Source of the DNA: Nocardia veterana NBRC 100344
Lineage (GTDB): Bacteria > Actinomycetota > Actinomycetes > Mycobacteriales > Mycobacteriaceae
DNA length: 64,000 nt
NCBI RefSeq assembly: GCF_000308855.1
Contig: NZ_BAGM01000073.1
Location: forward strand, 1 to 64,000
Direction of reading: 5' to 3'
Positions 51,911-63,944 of this stretch are shown piece after piece. The position numbers were made by a program, and so were the translations under genes. Every line of letters starts with the position of its first letter. Within the stretch, counting starts at the first letter, position 1. Under the pieces are notes generated by a model. It did not search any database. It saw nothing but the letters and a program-made list of their open reading frames with translations, and was not told the origin of the DNA.

Positions 51911-53536
51911 TCATCCGGCGACGAATCCGACCGCCCGATTCGCCAGATCCAGCAACGGTTGGGGTGCGACACCCAGCGCCAGCGTCACCGCACCGGAGAT
52001 CGCGATAACCACCGTTGTCAGCGGAGCCGTCACCACCGTCGGCGGCTCGTCGGGCGGATCGGTGAAGAACATCTGCACGATGACGCGGATGTAGAAGAAC
52101 ACCGCGATCGCACTGGAGATCACGCCGACGATCACCAGATAGGCGGCGTGCCCGGCGGCGGCCGCGGAGAACACCGCGAACTTCCCGACGAATCCGCTGG
52201 TCAGCGGAATACCCGCGAAGGACAGCAGAAACAGTGCGAAAACCGTTGCCAGCCACGGTGATCGGCGCCCGAGACCCGCCCAGGCCGACAGGGCGGTCGC
52301 CTCGTCACCCACCCGATCCCGCACCAGAGTCACGACGGCGAAACCGCCGACCGTGCTCACCCCGTAGGCGGCCAGATAGAACAGCACCGACGACACACCG
52401 TCGGAATTCGCGGCCACCAACGCGGTCAGGATGAATCCGGCGTGAGCGATGGAGGAGTAGGCGAGCATCCGCTTCACATCGGTCTGGGTAACGGCGAGAA
52501 CGGCGCCGAGCACCATCGTCGCCACCGCGACCGCACCGAGGATCGGCCGCCACTCAGCGCTGAGGCCCGGCACCGCGACCTGCAGAATCCGCAGCAGCGC
52601 GCCGACCGCGGCGATCTTGGTGGCTGCGGCCATGAAGGCGGTGACCGCTGTGGGAGCGCCCTGGTACACATCCGGCACCCAGGATTGGAACGGAACGGCG
52701 CCGATTTTGAACAGCATCCCGACCACGAGCATCGCGACACCGAGTACGGCAAGGGTTTTCGATCCGGAGTCGCGGGCGACCGCGTCCGCGATGCCGGAGA
52801 GCCGGACGGTGCCCGCATAGCCGTAGAGCAGGGCCATGCCGTAGAGGAAGAACGCCGAGGCGAAGGCGCCCAGCAGAAAGTACTTCAGTGCCGCTTCCTG
52901 TGACAGCAGGCGCCGGCGCCGCGCCAATCCGCACAGCAGATACAGCGGCAACGACAGCACCTCGAGGGCGACGAACATCGCCAGCAGATCGTTGGCGGCC
53001 GGAAACAACATCATCCCGCCGACGGCGAACAGCGCGAGCGGGAAAACCTCTGTCGTCGCGATACCGGCACGCGCGGCGGCGATTTCGTCGGAACTGCCGG
53101 GCACGGCCGCCGCCTGCGGGGTGAAGCCGTCGATGACGACCGCGCCGGAGGCCGCCGCGGCGGCGCGGCTCCAGGTTCCGGGACCCTCGCGACCGGTCCG
53201 GCTCAGGCGCGGTTCGATTCCGCGTTCGGCCATCAGGCCGATCGCCAGGATCGTGACCACGAGGATGGTGCCTTGCAGCATCAATGTCACGTTGTCGACG
53301 GCAACCGCGCCGACGGCGACGGTGGCGTGCGTGCCGGCCAGGGCGATCACCGCCGCCAGCGCCGCCACGGATCCGCCCAGTGCGAGGATCAGGTGCAGCG
53401 GATATCGCCACGATCGCGGTGCGAACGCCTCCACGAGCACACCGACGACAGCGACGCCGAAGACGATGAGCATCGGTGCGAGCGCGTGATATTCGATCGA
53501 CGGAGCCGGAACCGTCGCCGCCAGAAGCTGATTCAC
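51911..53536 (-). CDS. nuoN: NADH-quinone oxidoreductase subunit N
   Basis: This is the last gene of the complex I operon. The 541-aa antiporter-like proton-pumping subunit has about 14 transmembrane helices, a Lys in AALKYFLLGAFASAFFLYG (given as ALKYFLLGAF, about 225), KIGAVPFQSWVPDVYQGAP cut here to GAVPFQSWVPDVY (about 280) and YSSIAHAGF (about 350). The central cytoplasmic or periplasmic insert after helix 4 is longer than in E. coli, as in other actinobacteria. GTG 53536 overlaps the nuoM stop. Confidence 0.95.
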   Translation of the reverse strand: MNQLLAATVPAPSIEYHALAPMLIVFGVAVVGVLVEAFAPRSWRYPLHLILALGGSVAALAAVIALAGTHATVAVGAVAVDNVTLMLQGTILVVTILAIGLMAERGIEPRLSRTGREGPGTWSRAAAAASGAVVIDGFTPQAAAVPGSSDEIAAARAGIATTEVFPLALFAVGGMMLFPAANDLLAMFVALEVLSLPLYLLCGLARRRRLLSQEAALKYFLLGAFASAFFLYGMALLYGYAGTVRLSGIADAVARDSGSKTLAVLGVAMLVVGMLFKIGAVPFQSWVPDVYQGAPTAVTAFMAAATKIAAVGALLRILQVAVPGLSAEWRPILGAVAVATMVLGAVLAVTQTDVKRMLAYSSIAHAGFILTALVAANSDGVSSVLFYLAAYGVSTVGGFAVVTLVRDRVGDEATALSAWAGLGRRSPWLATVFALFLLSFAGIPLTSGFVGKFAVFSAAAAGHAAYLVIVGVISSAIAVFFYIRVIVQMFFTDPPDEPPTVVTAPLTTVVIAISGAVTLALGVAPQPLLDLANRAVGFVAG

Positions 53537-55182
53537 CGGTGGTTACCTCCGCTCGGGTTCGTGGCGGCCGGTAGCGTCGCCGCATCCGGGGGCACGGTGG
53601 GGGCCGGGTCGTGTTTGCCGATCGTGGTCAAGGTGCCGGCCACCGCCGGATTGATCCGGTCCAGCACCGGTTTCGGATAGGCGCCCAGGAACAGCAGCGC
53701 CGCCAGCAACGGCACCACCACCAGCAGTTCTCGCGGCAACAGATCCGGCAGCCGCTCGTTACCCGGGCGTACCGGGCCGGTCATCATTCGCTGATAGAGC
53801 CACAGGACGTAGAGCGCGGCCAGGACCAGGGCGCCGGTGGCGAAGACCGCCGCGACCGGATACCGGGTGAATGTGCCCACCAGGACCAGGAATTCACTGA
53901 CGAACGGGGCGAGCCCGGGCAGGGAGAGGGTGGCCAGACCCGCGATCAGGAACGTGCCCGCCAGCACCGGCGCCACCTTCTGCACCCCACCGAACTCGGC
54001 GATGACCCGGGTGCCGCGGCGCGAGACCAGGAATCCGGCGATGAGGAACAGCGCGGCCGTCGAGATGCCGTGGTTGACCATGTAGAGCGTGGCGCCGGCG
54101 CCGCCCTGATTCGTCATCGCGAAGATACCGAGAATGATGAAGCCGAAATGCGAGATCGAGGTGTAGGCGATCAGGCGCATCACATCGGTCTGGCCGATGG
54201 CCAGCAGCGCGCCGTAGAGGATGCCGATCACCGCCAGCACACTGATCAGCGGCGCATAGGTGGTGGATGCGGCCGGGAACAGCAGCAGGCAGTAGCGCAG
54301 CATTCCGAATGTCCCGACCTTGTCGACCACGGCCATCATCAGCACCGCGCTGGCCGGTGTCGCCGACACCGCGGCTCCGGGCAGCCAGGTGTGCAGCGGC
54401 CACAACGGCGCCTTCACCGCGAAGGCGAACATGAAGCCGAGGAACAGGGCATTGAGGACGGCCGGCCCGGCGCCCAGTTGCCCGAAGTTGGCGGCCGCGC
54501 TGACCGCCCGGAAGTCGAAGGTGCCGCCGGTGCCGCCGAGATGTTCGCGCGCGGTGAGCACGTACAGCCCGATCACCGCGGCGAGCATGATCAGTCCGCC
54601 GAACAGGTTGTACAGCAGGAATTTCACCGCCGCCCGCGAACGCTGCTGCCGCAGCGCCAGTTCCGCCGCCGCCGACTCGCCGCCGGTCGTGCGCGGACCG
54701 AATCCGCCGATCAGGAAGTACATCGGGATCAGCATGACCTCGAAGAACACGTAGAACAGCAGAATGTCGAGCGAGACGAACGAGATCAGCACCATAGATT
54801 CGACGATCAACGTCAGCGCCACGTAGATATGGGCGACCCGCCGTCCCGTTCCCGCCGCACGGTCGTCCTGCCAGCCGGCCAGGATGAGCAGCGGCACCAG
54901 CGCGGCGGTCAACAGCAGCAGAACCAGCGCGATGCCGTCGACACCGAGGGTGTAGCCGGCGCCGAAAGCCGGTATCCACCGGTGCGATTCGACGAGTTGA
55001 TACTGCGGCCCGCCCGGATCGAAGCGCACGGCCACCACGATCGCGATCGCGAGGGTGGCCAGCGCCGCGATCAGGCCGGTCGCGCGGGCGGCAGTGCGCC
55101 GGCCGGGCGGAACCAGCAGCACGACCACGGCCCCGGCGAGGGGCAGCACCCACAGGGTGGTCAGCCAGGGATAGTCCGTCAC
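53533..55182 (-). CDS. nuoM: NADH-quinone oxidoreductase subunit M
   Basis: The 549-aa subunit has about 14 helices, the conserved Glu in [14 protein letters not shown] (about residue 145), [14 protein letters not shown] (about 250), the VGTFGMLRY helix and [10 protein letters not shown] (about 330). It pumps protons as one of three antiporter-like parts. GTG 55182 overlaps the nuoL stop by 4 bp (GTGA). Confidence 0.95.
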   Translation of the reverse strand: MTDYPWLTTLWVLPLAGAVVVLLVPPGRRTAARATGLIAALATLAIAIVVAVRFDPGGPQYQLVESHRWIPAFGAGYTLGVDGIALVLLLLTAALVPLLILAGWQDDRAAGTGRRVAHIYVALTLIVESMVLISFVSLDILLFYVFFEVMLIPMYFLIGGFGPRTTGGESAAAELALRQQRSRAAVKFLLYNLFGGLIMLAAVIGLYVLTAREHLGGTGGTFDFRAVSAAANFGQLGAGPAVLNALFLGFMFAFAVKAPLWPLHTWLPGAAVSATPASAVLMMAVVDKVGTFGMLRYCLLLFPAASTTYAPLISVLAVIGILYGALLAIGQTDVMRLIAYTSISHFGFIILGIFAMTNQGGAGATLYMVNHGISTAALFLIAGFLVSRRGTRVIAEFGGVQKVAPVLAGTFLIAGLATLSLPGLAPFVSEFLVLVGTFTRYPVAAVFATGALVLAALYVLWLYQRMMTGPVRPGNERLPDLLPRELLVVVPLLAALLFLGAYPKPVLDRINPAVAGTLTTIGKHDPAPTVPPDAATLPAATNPSGGNHR

Positions 55183-57104
55183 AGCAACCTCACCGCCAGC
55201 AGGGCCGCGACCACCAGGGCCGCGCCGGTGAACATGGACAGGGCATACGAACGCACGAAACCGGTCTGCACCCGGCGGATCCGGGCCGAGAGCCCGCCGA
55301 TCACGGCCGCGGTGGTATTGACGAGGCCGTCGATACCGCGGTTGTCGAGGAACACCAGCGATCTGGTCAGATAGGTGCCGGGCCGCATGAACACGGCCTC
55401 GTTGAACGCGTCGCCGTAGAGATCGCGGCGTGCTGCCGCGGTCAGCGGGGTCACCTCGGCGGGGGCGGTGCGCGGCACCGGCCGGACCGCGTACCGGCGG
55501 TAGGCGACGACGATGCCGACCGCCACCACCCCGAGTGCGGCCAAGGTGACCACCCAGGCGGGAACCGAGCCTTCACCGTGTTCGGTGCCGACGACCGGTG
55601 CGAGCCAGTTCTGCAGCGAGGAACCGAAGACGAAGACCCCGCCGGAGAACACCGATCCGAGCGCGAGCACGATCATCGGCGCGGTCATCGACATCGGCGC
55701 CTCGTGCGGATGCGGTTCGGGATCGTTTGCGGTCCAGCGTTTTTCACCGAAGAAGGTCAGCAGCATCACGCGGGTCATGTAGAACGCGGTGATCCCGGCG
55801 CCCAACAGCGCGGCCGCGCCCAGCGTGATCCCGGTTGCGCCGCCGTACCCGAAGGCGGCCTCGATGATCCGGTCCTTGGAGAAGAATCCGGCGAACGGCG
55901 GCACCCCGATGATCGCCAGATATCCCAGGCCGAAGGTGACGAACGTGATCGGCAGGTACCGGCGCAGCCCGCCGTAGCGGCGCATATCGGTCTCGTCGTT
56001 CATCGCGTGCATGACCGATCCGGCGCCGAGGAACAGCCCGGCCTTGAAGAAGCCGTGGGTGAGCAGGTGCATGATCGCCACCGCATAACCGGCCGGACCC
56101 AATCCGGCGGCCAGCACCATGTAGCCGATCTGGCTCATGGTCGAGGCCGCCAGCGCCTTCTTGATGTCGTCCTTCGCGCAACCGATCACGGCACCGAACA
56201 ACAGCGTCACCGCGCCGACCACCAGCACACCCGCACGGGCGCCGGAGGCGGCGTCGAAAATCGCGCCGGAGCGCGCGATCAGATAGACGCCCGCGGTCAC
56301 CATCGTGGCGGCGTGGATGAGGGCCGACACCGGAGTGGGGCCCTCCATCGCGTCCCCGAGCCACGACTGCAGCGGTACCTGCGCGGATTTGCCGCAGGCG
56401 CCGAGCAGCAACAGCAGCCCGAGCACGGTGAGCGTGCCCTCCCCGGTGTGCGGGACACCGGCGAAGACCCGGCCGAAATCGACCGAGCCGAACGTGGCGA
56501 ACATGATGAACAGTGCGATCGCCAAACCCATATCGCCGACCCGGTTGACCACGAACGCCTTCTTGGCCGCGGCGGCCGCGGACGGTTTCCGGTACCAGAA
56601 ACCGATCAGCAGGTACGACGCCAGGCCGACGCCTTCCCAGCCGAGATAGAGCACCAAATAGTTGTCGGCCATGACCAGCACCAGCATCGCGGCCAGGAAC
56701 AGGTTGAGGTAGGCGAAGAAGCGCCGCCTGCCCCGATCGGTGTAGTCATCGTCCGTCCCGTCCCGGGGCGCCATGTAGCCGACCGAATAGAGGTGGATCA
56801 GCGCGCCCACGCCGGTGATGAGCAGGACGAAGCACATCGTCAATTGATCGAGCTGCAGGGCGAATTCGGCCTGCAGGCCGGCGACCGGCACCCAGCTGAA
56901 GAAATTGTGCGCGATCGGCCGGTCGGCCGTCGAACGCCCGAGCATCGCCACGAACGCCCAGCCCGCGACGCCGAACGAGGCGAAGGCGGTGGCACAGCCC
57001 AGCCAGTGCCCCCAGCGGTCGGTCGTTCGACCGGCCAGCAGCAGGATCAGCGCTCCGGCGGCGGGGAGGGCCGGCAGCAGCCAGAGCAGATTCCCGGTAT
57101 CCAC
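55179..57104 (-). CDS. nuoL: NADH-quinone oxidoreductase subunit L
   Basis: The 641-aa subunit has about 16 helices including the long lateral helix at the C-terminal end. Conserved blocks are [19 protein letters not shown] (seen as [12 protein letters not shown], about 155), [31 protein letters not shown] (seen as [18 protein letters not shown], about 240) and STMSQIGYM (about 330). It starts 1 bp after the nuoK stop. Confidence 0.96.
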   Translation of the reverse strand: MDTGNLLWLLPALPAAGALILLLAGRTTDRWGHWLGCATAFASFGVAGWAFVAMLGRSTADRPIAHNFFSWVPVAGLQAEFALQLDQLTMCFVLLITGVGALIHLYSVGYMAPRDGTDDDYTDRGRRRFFAYLNLFLAAMLVLVMADNYLVLYLGWEGVGLASYLLIGFWYRKPSAAAAAKKAFVVNRVGDMGLAIALFIMFATFGSVDFGRVFAGVPHTGEGTLTVLGLLLLLGACGKSAQVPLQSWLGDAMEGPTPVSALIHAATMVTAGVYLIARSGAIFDAASGARAGVLVVGAVTLLFGAVIGCAKDDIKKALAASTMSQIGYMVLAAGLGPAGYAVAIMHLLTHGFFKAGLFLGAGSVMHAMNDETDMRRYGGLRRYLPITFVTFGLGYLAIIGVPPFAGFFSKDRIIEAAFGYGGATGITLGAAALLGAGITAFYMTRVMLLTFFGEKRWTANDPEPHPHEAPMSMTAPMIVLALGSVFSGGVFVFGSSLQNWLAPVVGTEHGEGSVPAWVVTLAALGVVAVGIVVAYRRYAVRPVPRTAPAEVTPLTAAARRDLYGDAFNEAVFMRPGTYLTRSLVFLDNRGIDGLVNTTAAVIGGLSARIRRVQTGFVRSYALSMFTGAALVVAALLAVRLL

Positions 57105-57105
57105 G

Positions 57106-57405
57106 TCAGTACTTCAGCAGGTTGGCGTCGTCGACCGAGGTCGAACGGCGGGTGCGGAAAATGGTCATGATGATCGCCAGCCCGACCACCACTTCGGCGG
57201 CGGCGACGACCATCGTGAAGAACGCGAACACCTGGCCGTCGAGATTGTGATGTTCGCGGGCGAAGGTGACGAAGGCGAGGTTCACGGCATTGAGCATCAG
57301 CTCGATGCACATGAACACCACGATCGCGTTGCGCCGCACCAGCACCCCGGCCGCGCCGATGGTGAACAGCAGGGCGGACAGATACAGGTAGTTGTCCGGA
57401 TTCAC
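57106..57405 (-). CDS. nuoK: NADH-quinone oxidoreductase subunit K
   Basis: The 99-aa protein has three transmembrane helices with the two conserved glutamates, one in [13 protein letters not shown] (about residue 36) and one in [10 protein letters not shown] (about 72). The length is typical. It starts 15 bp after the nuoJ stop. Confidence 0.95.
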   Translation of the reverse strand: MNPDNYLYLSALLFTIGAAGVLVRRNAIVVFMCIELMLNAVNLAFVTFAREHHNLDGQVFAFFTMVVAAAEVVVGLAIIMTIFRTRRSTSVDDANLLKY

Positions 57406-57420
57406 CGCGGAGCCTTCCTC

Positions 57421-58266
57421 TCAACCGTGCGTGGAGTCGTTGTCGGCGCCGGCAGTCGCGCCGTCGGGCCGGGAATCGTTGTCGCCCTCACCGTTTCGCA
57501 TCCCGATCACCGCCGCCTCGGTGTGGGCGCGGCGGCGACGGTGTCGCAGGACGGTGCTGACCGACAGCTCGGCGAACGAGCCGTCGGGAAGCCGAGCCGG
57601 CACGTCGACGGCGTTGTGGCGGGCGTACACCCCGGGGGTCGGAAGCGGGGTGACCCGATGGCCCTCGCGGACCCGGCGTTCGGATCGCTCCCGCTGTCCC
57701 GCGTGCGGGCCGAACCGCTCCCGGTGCGCGAGCACCATCGCACCGATGGTCGCGGTGATGAGCAGTGCACCGGTGAGTTCGAATGCCCAGACGTAGCGGA
57801 CGAAGATCAGTTCAGCGAGTGCGGCGATCGGGTCCGCGCCGAATCCGGGCCCGGTGGCCGCCACCGAGTCATCGCGCATGCCGCGGGCGATCGCCGCGAT
57901 CAGCAGCAGGCCGAAGCCGATTCCGACCACGGTCACGGCGATGCGGTGGCCGCGCAGCGTTTCGCGCAGCGATTCGGCCGAATCGACGCCGACCAGCATC
58001 AGGACGAACAGGAACAGCATCATGACCGCGCCGGTGTAGACCACGATCTGCACCACGCCGAGGAACAGCGCGTCCTGGGCGATGTAGAACACCGACAGGG
58101 TGATCATCGTCGCCGCCAGGCACAGGGCCGAGTGTACGGCCTTGCGGGCACACACCATGCCGAGCGCACCGGCCACGGCGATGACGGCGAGGATCCAGAA
58201 CAGCACCGCCTCCCCGGTCGAGGTGCGTGTGGCCGCCGCGGCCTCGAGGATGGTCGCCGAGCTCAT
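57421..58266 (-). CDS. nuoJ: NADH-quinone oxidoreductase subunit J
   Basis: The 281-aa protein has five N-terminal helices with the conserved Tyr/Val pattern [19 protein letters not shown] (seen as [13 protein letters not shown], about residue 60), then an actinobacterial hydrophilic C-terminal extension of about 110 residues (from about 170), highly charged and rich in Arg, Asp and Gly. ATG 58266 overlaps the stop of the nuoHI gene (ATGA). The tail is much longer than E. coli NuoJ (184 aa). Confidence 0.94.
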   Translation of the reverse strand: MSSATILEAAAATRTSTGEAVLFWILAVIAVAGALGMVCARKAVHSALCLAATMITLSVFYIAQDALFLGVVQIVVYTGAVMMLFLFVLMLVGVDSAESLRETLRGHRIAVTVVGIGFGLLLIAAIARGMRDDSVAATGPGFGADPIAALAELIFVRYVWAFELTGALLITATIGAMVLAHRERFGPHAGQRERSERRVREGHRVTPLPTPGVYARHNAVDVPARLPDGSFAELSVSTVLRHRRRRAHTEAAVIGMRNGEGDNDSRPDGATAGADNDSTHG

Positions 58267-60143
58267 CGCGCACCTCCCGTCGCGGCCGCCGGTTCGCGGC
58301 CGGTGTCCTCCCGGCCGGCGGTGTCGGATCCGGCGGCGGTATCCGGCGTGCCGGGGCGATGGAGGCCGGTGTCGCGCTCGGTGCCCGGCGCCGCGGGGAC
58401 AGCGCCCAGGTAATAGTCGGCCTCGGTGGCGCCCGGGTAGGCCGGATGCGGCGGGGCGAGCATGCCATCGGTGAGCGGAGCGAGCAGCCTGTCCTTCTCG
58501 TAGATGAGGTCGGCGCGGTTGTCGTCGGCGAGCTCGTACTCGTTCGTCATCGTCAGCGCGCGGGTCGGGCACGCTTCGATACACAGCCCGCAGCCGATGC
58601 AGCGCAAATAATTGATCTGGTAGACGCGGCCGTAGCGTTCGCCGGGGGAGTAGCGCTCACTGTCGGTGTTGTCGGCGCCCTCGACGTAGATCGCGTCGGC
58701 AGGGCAGGCCCAGGCGCACAGCTCACAGCCGATGCACTTCTCCAACCCGTCGGGATGCCGGTTGAGCTGATGGCGGCCGTGGTAGCGCGGGGCGGTGGGC
58801 ACCTTCTGTTCCGGATAGAACTCGGTGTTCTTCTTCTTGAACATGGTGACGAACGTGACCCAGAATCCGGCGATCGGTTCCAGCAGACCGGGTTTCGACC
58901 CGGCCGGTGGCGCGGTGTCCGGCATCGGTGGGACCGGGAAACCCGAGAACTGTTGTGCCGCAGTCGGTTCCGGTGCAGACCGGTCGTCGCCGGCATGTCC
59001 GGCCCGCAGCATGACCGCCACCAGTCCGACCGAGATCACCACGCCGGCGACGACCAGCCCGGCGGTCTGCACATCGTGGCCGTCGTCCTGGATCACCTTC
59101 AGCGTCGCGACCACCATCACCCACAGCAGCGAGACCGGGATCAGCAGTTTCCAGCCGAGGTTCATGAACTGGTCGTAACGCAGCCGCGGCAGGGTGCCGC
59201 GCAACCAGATGAAGACGAACAGGAACGTCCAGATCTTGAGCGTGAACCACAGCAGCGGCCACCAGCCCGAATTGGCGCCGTCCCACAGATTGATCGGGAA
59301 GGGCGCATGCCAGCCGCCGAAGAACAGGGTGGTCGCCAGCGCCGAAACCGTACCCATGTTGATGTATTCGGCCATCATGAACATCGCGAATTTCAGCGAC
59401 GAATACTCGGTGTGGAAGCCACCGACCAGTTCCCCCTCGGCCTCGGGGAGATCGAACGGGGCACGGTTGGTTTCACCGACCATCGCGACCGCGTAGATGA
59501 GGAACGAGGGCAGCAACAGCCACACATTCCAGGTGCCCCACTGCCGTTCGACGATGCCGGAGGTCGACATGGTGCCCGCCAGCAGGAAGACCGCCGCGAA
59601 ACAGGCCGCCATCGCGATTTCGTAGGAGATCACCTGTGCGGTGGAGCGGAGGCCGCCCAGCAGCGGGTAGGTCGATCCCGACGACCATCCCGCGAGCACG
59701 ATGCCGTACACGCCGATCGAGGCCATCGCGAGGATGTAGAGGACGCCGACCGGCATATCGGTCAGTTGCAGCGGGGTGCGGGTGCCGAAGATCGACACCT
59801 CGGGCCCGAGCGGGATCACCGCGAACGCCATCACCGCGGGGATGAGCGAAATCACCGGCGCCAGAATGTAGATCGGCTTGTCGACCATCGCCGGGACGAT
59901 GTCCTCCTTGAGGAGCATCTTCACGCCGTCGGCGATGGACTGCAGCGATCCGCGCGGCCCGACCCGGTTGGGGCCGACCCGCATCTGCATCCAGGCCACC
60001 ACCTTGCGTTCGATGATCACCGCCAGCAGCGGGATGAGCAGCAGGAAGACGAAGACCCCGATGGATTTCACGATCACCAGCCACCACGGGTCGTGCCCGA
60101 AGGCGGACAGATCGGCCGCGGCGTACGGCGACAGCTCACTCAT
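58263..60143 (-). CDS. nuoH-nuoI: Fused NADH-quinone oxidoreductase subunits H and I
   Basis: One 626-aa open frame encodes both neighbours. Residues 1-about 400 are NuoH: eight helices with [19 protein letters not shown] (seen as RVGPNRVGP), [20 protein letters not shown] (seen as [11 protein letters not shown]) and [16 protein letters not shown] Pro/Ala/Ser-rich linker (about 390-418, [14 protein letters not shown]) follows, then NuoI from [13 protein letters not shown] with both [4Fe-4S] motifs [12 protein letters not shown] and [12 protein letters not shown] (about 480 and 525) and an acidic/Pro-rich tail. No stop codon separates them; an ATG in the linker lacks a ribosome binding site. 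ATG 60143 overlaps the nuoG end by 8 bp. Confidence 0.93.
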   Translation of the reverse strand: MSELSPYAAADLSAFGHDPWWLVIVKSIGVFVFLLLIPLLAVIIERKVVAWMQMRVGPNRVGPRGSLQSIADGVKMLLKEDIVPAMVDKPIYILAPVISLIPAVMAFAVIPLGPEVSIFGTRTPLQLTDMPVGVLYILAMASIGVYGIVLAGWSSGSTYPLLGGLRSTAQVISYEIAMAACFAAVFLLAGTMSTSGIVERQWGTWNVWLLLPSFLIYAVAMVGETNRAPFDLPEAEGELVGGFHTEYSSLKFAMFMMAEYINMGTVSALATTLFFGGWHAPFPINLWDGANSGWWPLLWFTLKIWTFLFVFIWLRGTLPRLRYDQFMNLGWKLLIPVSLLWVMVVATLKVIQDDGHDVQTAGLVVAGVVISVGLVAVMLRAGHAGDDRSAPEPTAAQQFSGFPVPPMPDTAPPAGSKPGLLEPIAGFWVTFVTMFKKKNTEFYPEQKVPTAPRYHGRHQLNRHPDGLEKCIGCELCAWACPADAIYVEGADNTDSERYSPGERYGRVYQINYLRCIGCGLCIEACPTRALTMTNEYELADDNRADLIYEKDRLLAPLTDGMLAPPHPAYPGATEADYYLGAVPAAPGTERDTGLHRPGTPDTAAGSDTAGREDTGREPAAATGGAR

Positions 60144-62601
60144 GGTGGTCCTCCCGTTGGATGCGCACGCGGTGGCCGAGGGCGGTGCTGAGTTGTTCGT
60201 TGACCGCCGCACCCGGCGAATTCCAGGGCAGCCACGCGACGCGCTCGGGCATATCGGTGATCTCGAGGGGCAGCACGACCCGTCCGTGCCCGGTGCTGAT
60301 GCGCACGAGATCGCCGGTGGCGGCGCCGATCTCGGCCGCGGTGGCGGCGGCGAGGCGCACCACCGGCGGCCGGGCCGTACCGGCCAGGTTCGGCTCGCCG
60401 TCCTGCATCCGGCCGTTGTCGAGCAACATCCGCCAACCGGCGAGGATCGCGGTTCCGGTCTCGGTGTCCGGCAGGACCGGCGCCGGGGCGGTGGGCGGCT
60501 GCGGGCGCGGCCCGTCCCAGGTGCCGAGCGTCCGCAGTTCCGCGCGGGCCGATTCGACGGTGGGCAGGTTCAGCCGAACACCCATCTCGTCGGCCAGTGA
60601 ATGCAGGACCCGGTGGTCGGCCAGCGGCGCGGCCTGTCGCCGCACGGTGGCGTCGGCGAGCGCCGCGTCGAAGGGCCGGGCCCGTCCCTCCCAGGTGCGG
60701 TACGTGCCCGCCTTCTCCATGGCGGAGGCGACCGGGAAGACCACATCGGCGCGTTCGGTGATCGCGCTGTGCCGCAGTTCCAGGCTCACCACGAATCCGG
60801 CGGCCTCCACCGCGGCCACCGCACCCCGGGGATCGGGCAGATCGGCGATCTCGACGCCACCGATCAGCAGCGCGCCGAGGTGCCGGCGCGCGTCGAGAAT
60901 GGCACCGGTGTCGCGGCCGGGCGTGGCGGGCAGTTCCCCGGCCTGCCAGAGCTGTTCCACTTGTTTTCGCGCCCGGGCGTTGGTGACCGGTCGGCCGCCG
61001 GGAAGCAGATTCGGCATGGCTCCGGCCTCGATCGCCCCTCGTTCGCCGGCGCGGCGCGGCACCCAGGCGGTGGCGGCGCCGGTGTTGTCGGCCAGCGCGC
61101 ACACCGCCGACAGCGCGCCCGGCAGGGCGGCGAGCCGTTCCCCGGCGAGCACCACCGCACCCGGGCGGCGCAGGGCGCGGGCGAGTTCGTCGAGCCCGGG
61201 TGGCTCGGGCGGACATTCGTATCCCGCGCCGGATACCGCCAGCGCGCGGAGCAATCGCGCCTCGTCGCCGGGCACGGTGGGGATGAGCCGTCCCGACATC
61301 CGGCGCAGTCCCCGCGACGCATAGGCGGCCAGGGAGTAGATCACGGTCCCGGATTTCCGGGCGGCTTTGCGCAGTCGCAACGACAGGATCGGGCATTCGT
61401 CCTCGGGATCGAGGCCGGCGAGCAGCACCACGGGCGCGGATTCGACCGCGGCGTAGTCCACTCCGATGCCGCGGCCGGCGACGGCGGCCGCCAGGAAGTC
61501 CGCCTCCTCGACCGAGTGGGCGCGCGCACGGAAGTCGATATCGTTGGTGGCCAACGCGATTCGTGCGAATTTGGCGTACGCGTAGGCGTCCTCTTCGGTG
61601 GCTCGCCCACCGACCAGGACACCGGCGTTGCCCCGTGCCGCGGTCAGACCGGCCGCTGCGCGAGCCAGCGCCTCGGGCCACGATGCCGGGACCAGCTCCC
61701 CGTTCTCGCGCACCAGCGGGGTGGTCAGGCGGTCCGGCTCGGTGGCGTAGGTGAACGCCCAGCGTCCCTTGTCGCAGTTCCATTCCTCGTTCACCTGCGG
61801 ATCGTCACCGGCCAAACGGCGCAGTACTTTTCCGCGGCGATGGTCCGTGCGCTGGGCGCAACCGGCGGCGCAGTGTTCGCACACGGCCGGACTCGACACC
61901 AGATCGAAGGGCCGGGCCCGGAAGCGGTAGCTGGTTCCGGTGAGCGCGCCCACCGGGCAGATCTGCACCGTGTTGCCGGAGAAGTAGGAATCCAGCGGCT
62001 CACCCTCGGCGATACCGACCTGCTGCAGCGCGCCGCGGTCCATCAACTCGATGAACGGATCACCGGCGATCTGCTGGGAGAATCGGGTGCAGCGGGCGCA
62101 CAGCACGCACCGTTCCCGATCCAGCAGCACCGCCGAGGACAGCGGAATCGGTTTGGGGTAGGTGCGTTTCACGCCCTCGAACCGAGACTCGGGGCGGCCA
62201 CTGGACATCGCCTGGTTCTGCAGCGGGCATTCACCGCCTTTGTCACAGACCGGGCAATCCAGCGGATGGTTGATCAGCAGCAGCTCCATCACCCCGGCCT
62301 GGGCCCGCTGCGCCGCCGGCGAACTGATCTGAGTGTGGGCGACCATGCCGTCGGTGACCGCCATCGTGCAGGATGCGACGGGTTTGCGCTGTCCTTCCAC
62401 TTCGACCAGGCACTGCCGGCAGGCCCCGACCGGGTCGAGCAGCGGATGGTCGCAGAATCGGGGGATCTGGATGCCGGCCAGCTCCGCGGCCCGGATCAGT
62501 AGCGTCCCGGGCGGCACCGCGACGGTGGCGCCGTCGATGGTCACGGTCACCAGGTCCTGGGGAACGACGCCACTGCTGTCGTGGCTGACTGTCGCGGTCA
62601 T
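60136..62601 (-). CDS. nuoG: NADH-quinone oxidoreductase subunit G
   Basis: The 821-aa subunit carries the electron chain of the peripheral arm: [2Fe-2S] ligands in RFCDHP and [10 protein letters not shown] (about residues 40-60), the His-ligated cluster in [17 protein letters not shown] (about 115-130), [10 protein letters not shown] and a later CEHCAAGC (about 230), the extra N7-like region being less clear. The C-terminal half is a molybdopterin-oxidoreductase-like domain without cofactor. ATG 62601 overlaps the nuoF stop (ATGA); the longer open frame upstream is a shadow of nuoF. Confidence 0.95.
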   Translation of the reverse strand: MTATVSHDSSGVVPQDLVTVTIDGATVAVPPGTLLIRAAELAGIQIPRFCDHPLLDPVGACRQCLVEVEGQRKPVASCTMAVTDGMVAHTQISSPAAQRAQAGVMELLLINHPLDCPVCDKGGECPLQNQAMSSGRPESRFEGVKRTYPKPIPLSSAVLLDRERCVLCARCTRFSQQIAGDPFIELMDRGALQQVGIAEGEPLDSYFSGNTVQICPVGALTGTSYRFRARPFDLVSSPAVCEHCAAGCAQRTDHRRGKVLRRLAGDDPQVNEEWNCDKGRWAFTYATEPDRLTTPLVRENGELVPASWPEALARAAAGLTAARGNAGVLVGGRATEEDAYAYAKFARIALATNDIDFRARAHSVEEADFLAAAVAGRGIGVDYAAVESAPVVLLAGLDPEDECPILSLRLRKAARKSGTVIYSLAAYASRGLRRMSGRLIPTVPGDEARLLRALAVSGAGYECPPEPPGLDELARALRRPGAVVLAGERLAALPGALSAVCALADNTGAATAWVPRRAGERGAIEAGAMPNLLPGGRPVTNARARKQVEQLWQAGELPATPGRDTGAILDARRHLGALLIGGVEIADLPDPRGAVAAVEAAGFVVSLELRHSAITERADVVFPVASAMEKAGTYRTWEGRARPFDAALADATVRRQAAPLADHRVLHSLADEMGVRLNLPTVESARAELRTLGTWDGPRPQPPTAPAPVLPDTETGTAILAGWRMLLDNGRMQDGEPNLAGTARPPVVRLAAATAAEIGAATGDLVRISTGHGRVVLPLEITDMPERVAWLPWNSPGAAVNEQLSTALGHRVRIQREDHHE

Positions 62602-63944
62602 CGCACTCCTTCGGCAGGCGTCGCGTCCGCGGCCGCCGGCGCGGCCCAGGCGGTGGAGCGAGCGGGATCGAACGGGCATCGGCCCAGCCGGATGTGGTCT
62701 TCGTATTCGTCGCGGAAGTGCCGGAGCGAGGAGACGATCGGGCTCGCCGCGCCGTCGCCGAGGGCGCAGAACGATTTCCCGTTGATGTTGTCGGCGATAT
62801 CGAGCAGCGTGCCGAGGTCGGCTTCGGTACCGCCCCCGGATTCGAGTCGCTGCAGCAACTGCACCAGCCAGTAGGTGCCCTCCCGGCAGGGCGTGCATTT
62901 CCCGCACGATTCGTGGGCGTAGAACTCGGTCCAGCGCAGGACCGCGCGCACGACGCACGTGGTGTCGTCGAAGATCTGTAAGGCCTTGGTGCCCAACATG
63001 GATCCGGCGGCGGCGACGTTCTCGTAGTCCAGCGGCACATCGAGGTGCTCGGCGGTGAACAGGGGCGTGGAGGAGCCGCCGGGCGTCCAGAATTTGAGCG
63101 TGTGGCCGGCTCGTACGCCGCCGGCGTGACCGAGCAGTTCGCGCAGTGTCACACCGAGCGGCGCCTCGTACTGTCCGGGCCGGGTGACATGTCCCGACAG
63201 CGAGTACAGGGTGAAGCCCGGCGACTTCTCCGAACCCATCGACCGGAACCATTCGACGCCGTTGTGCAGGATGGCCGGAACGGAGGCGATCGACTCCACG
63301 TTGTTGACCACGGTCGGGCATGCGTACAGACCGGCCACGGCGGGGAAGGGCGGGCGGAGCCGGGGTTGGCCGCGTCGGCCTTCGAGCGAATCCAGCAGCG
63401 CGGTTTCCTCGCCGCAGATGTAGGCGCCCGCCCCCGCGTGCACGATCAGTTCGAGATCGAATCCGGAACTCAGGATGTCGCGGCCCAGATAGCCTGCGGC
63501 ATAGGCTTCTTCGACCGCTGTCTGCAACCGCCGCAGCACCGGCACCACCTCGCCGCGCAGATAGATGAAGGCGTGCGCCGCGCGGATGGCGTAGGCGGCG
63601 ATGATCGCGCCCTCGATCAGCGCGTGCGGTGTCGCCATCATCAGCGGGATGTCCTTGCAGGTGCCGGGTTCGGATTCGTCGGCGTTGACCACCAGGTAGT
63701 GCGGTTTGCCGGCGGCCGGTGATCCGGCCGGATCCTGCGGGATGAAGCCCCACTTCATGCCGGTGGGGAATCCGGCTCCGCCGCGACCGCGCAGCCCCGC
63801 ATCCTTGACCGTCGCGATGACCTCGTCCGGATGCATCCCCAATGCGTGTGACAGGGCCCGGTAACCGTCGTGCGCCCGGTAGCTGTCGAGCGTCCACGAT
63901 CGGGGCTGATCCCAGTAGCGGGTGAGTACGGGCGTCAGCGTCAT
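62598..63944 (-). CDS. nuoF: NADH-quinone oxidoreductase subunit F (NADH and FMN binding)
   Basis: The 448-aa flavoprotein subunit has the NADH/FMN motifs [13 protein letters not shown] (about residues 52-64), [12 protein letters not shown] (about 90) and [12 protein letters not shown] (about 175), and the [4Fe-4S] N3 ligands [12 protein letters not shown] (about 350) with a fourth Cys at about 395. It accepts electrons from NADH. ATG 63944 is chosen; a GTG at 63947 is directly before it. GGGGGATC precedes the start. A short C-terminal tail ends in the nuoG overlap. Confidence 0.95.
   Translation of the reverse strand: MTLTPVLTRYWDQPRSWTLDSYRAHDGYRALSHALGMHPDEVIATVKDAGLRGRGGAGFPTGMKWGFIPQDPAGSPAAGKPHYLVVNADESEPGTCKDIPLMMATPHALIEGAIIAAYAIRAAHAFIYLRGEVVPVLRRLQTAVEEAYAAGYLGRDILSSGFDLELIVHAGAGAYICGEETALLDSLEGRRGQPRLRPPFPAVAGLYACPTVVNNVESIASVPAILHNGVEWFRSMGSEKSPGFTLYSLSGHVTRPGQYEAPLGVTLRELLGHAGGVRAGHTLKFWTPGGSSTPLFTAEHLDVPLDYENVAAAGSMLGTKALQIFDDTTCVVRAVLRWTEFYAHESCGKCTPCREGTYWLVQLLQRLESGGGTEADLGTLLDIADNINGKSFCALGDGAASPIVSSLRHFRDEYEDHIRLGRCPFDPARSTAWAAPAAADATPAEGVR

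Noticed and set aside
60601-62502. A 633-codon plus-strand frame
   Set aside because: Antisense to nuoG with no motif; the minus strand holds clear iron-sulfur signatures.
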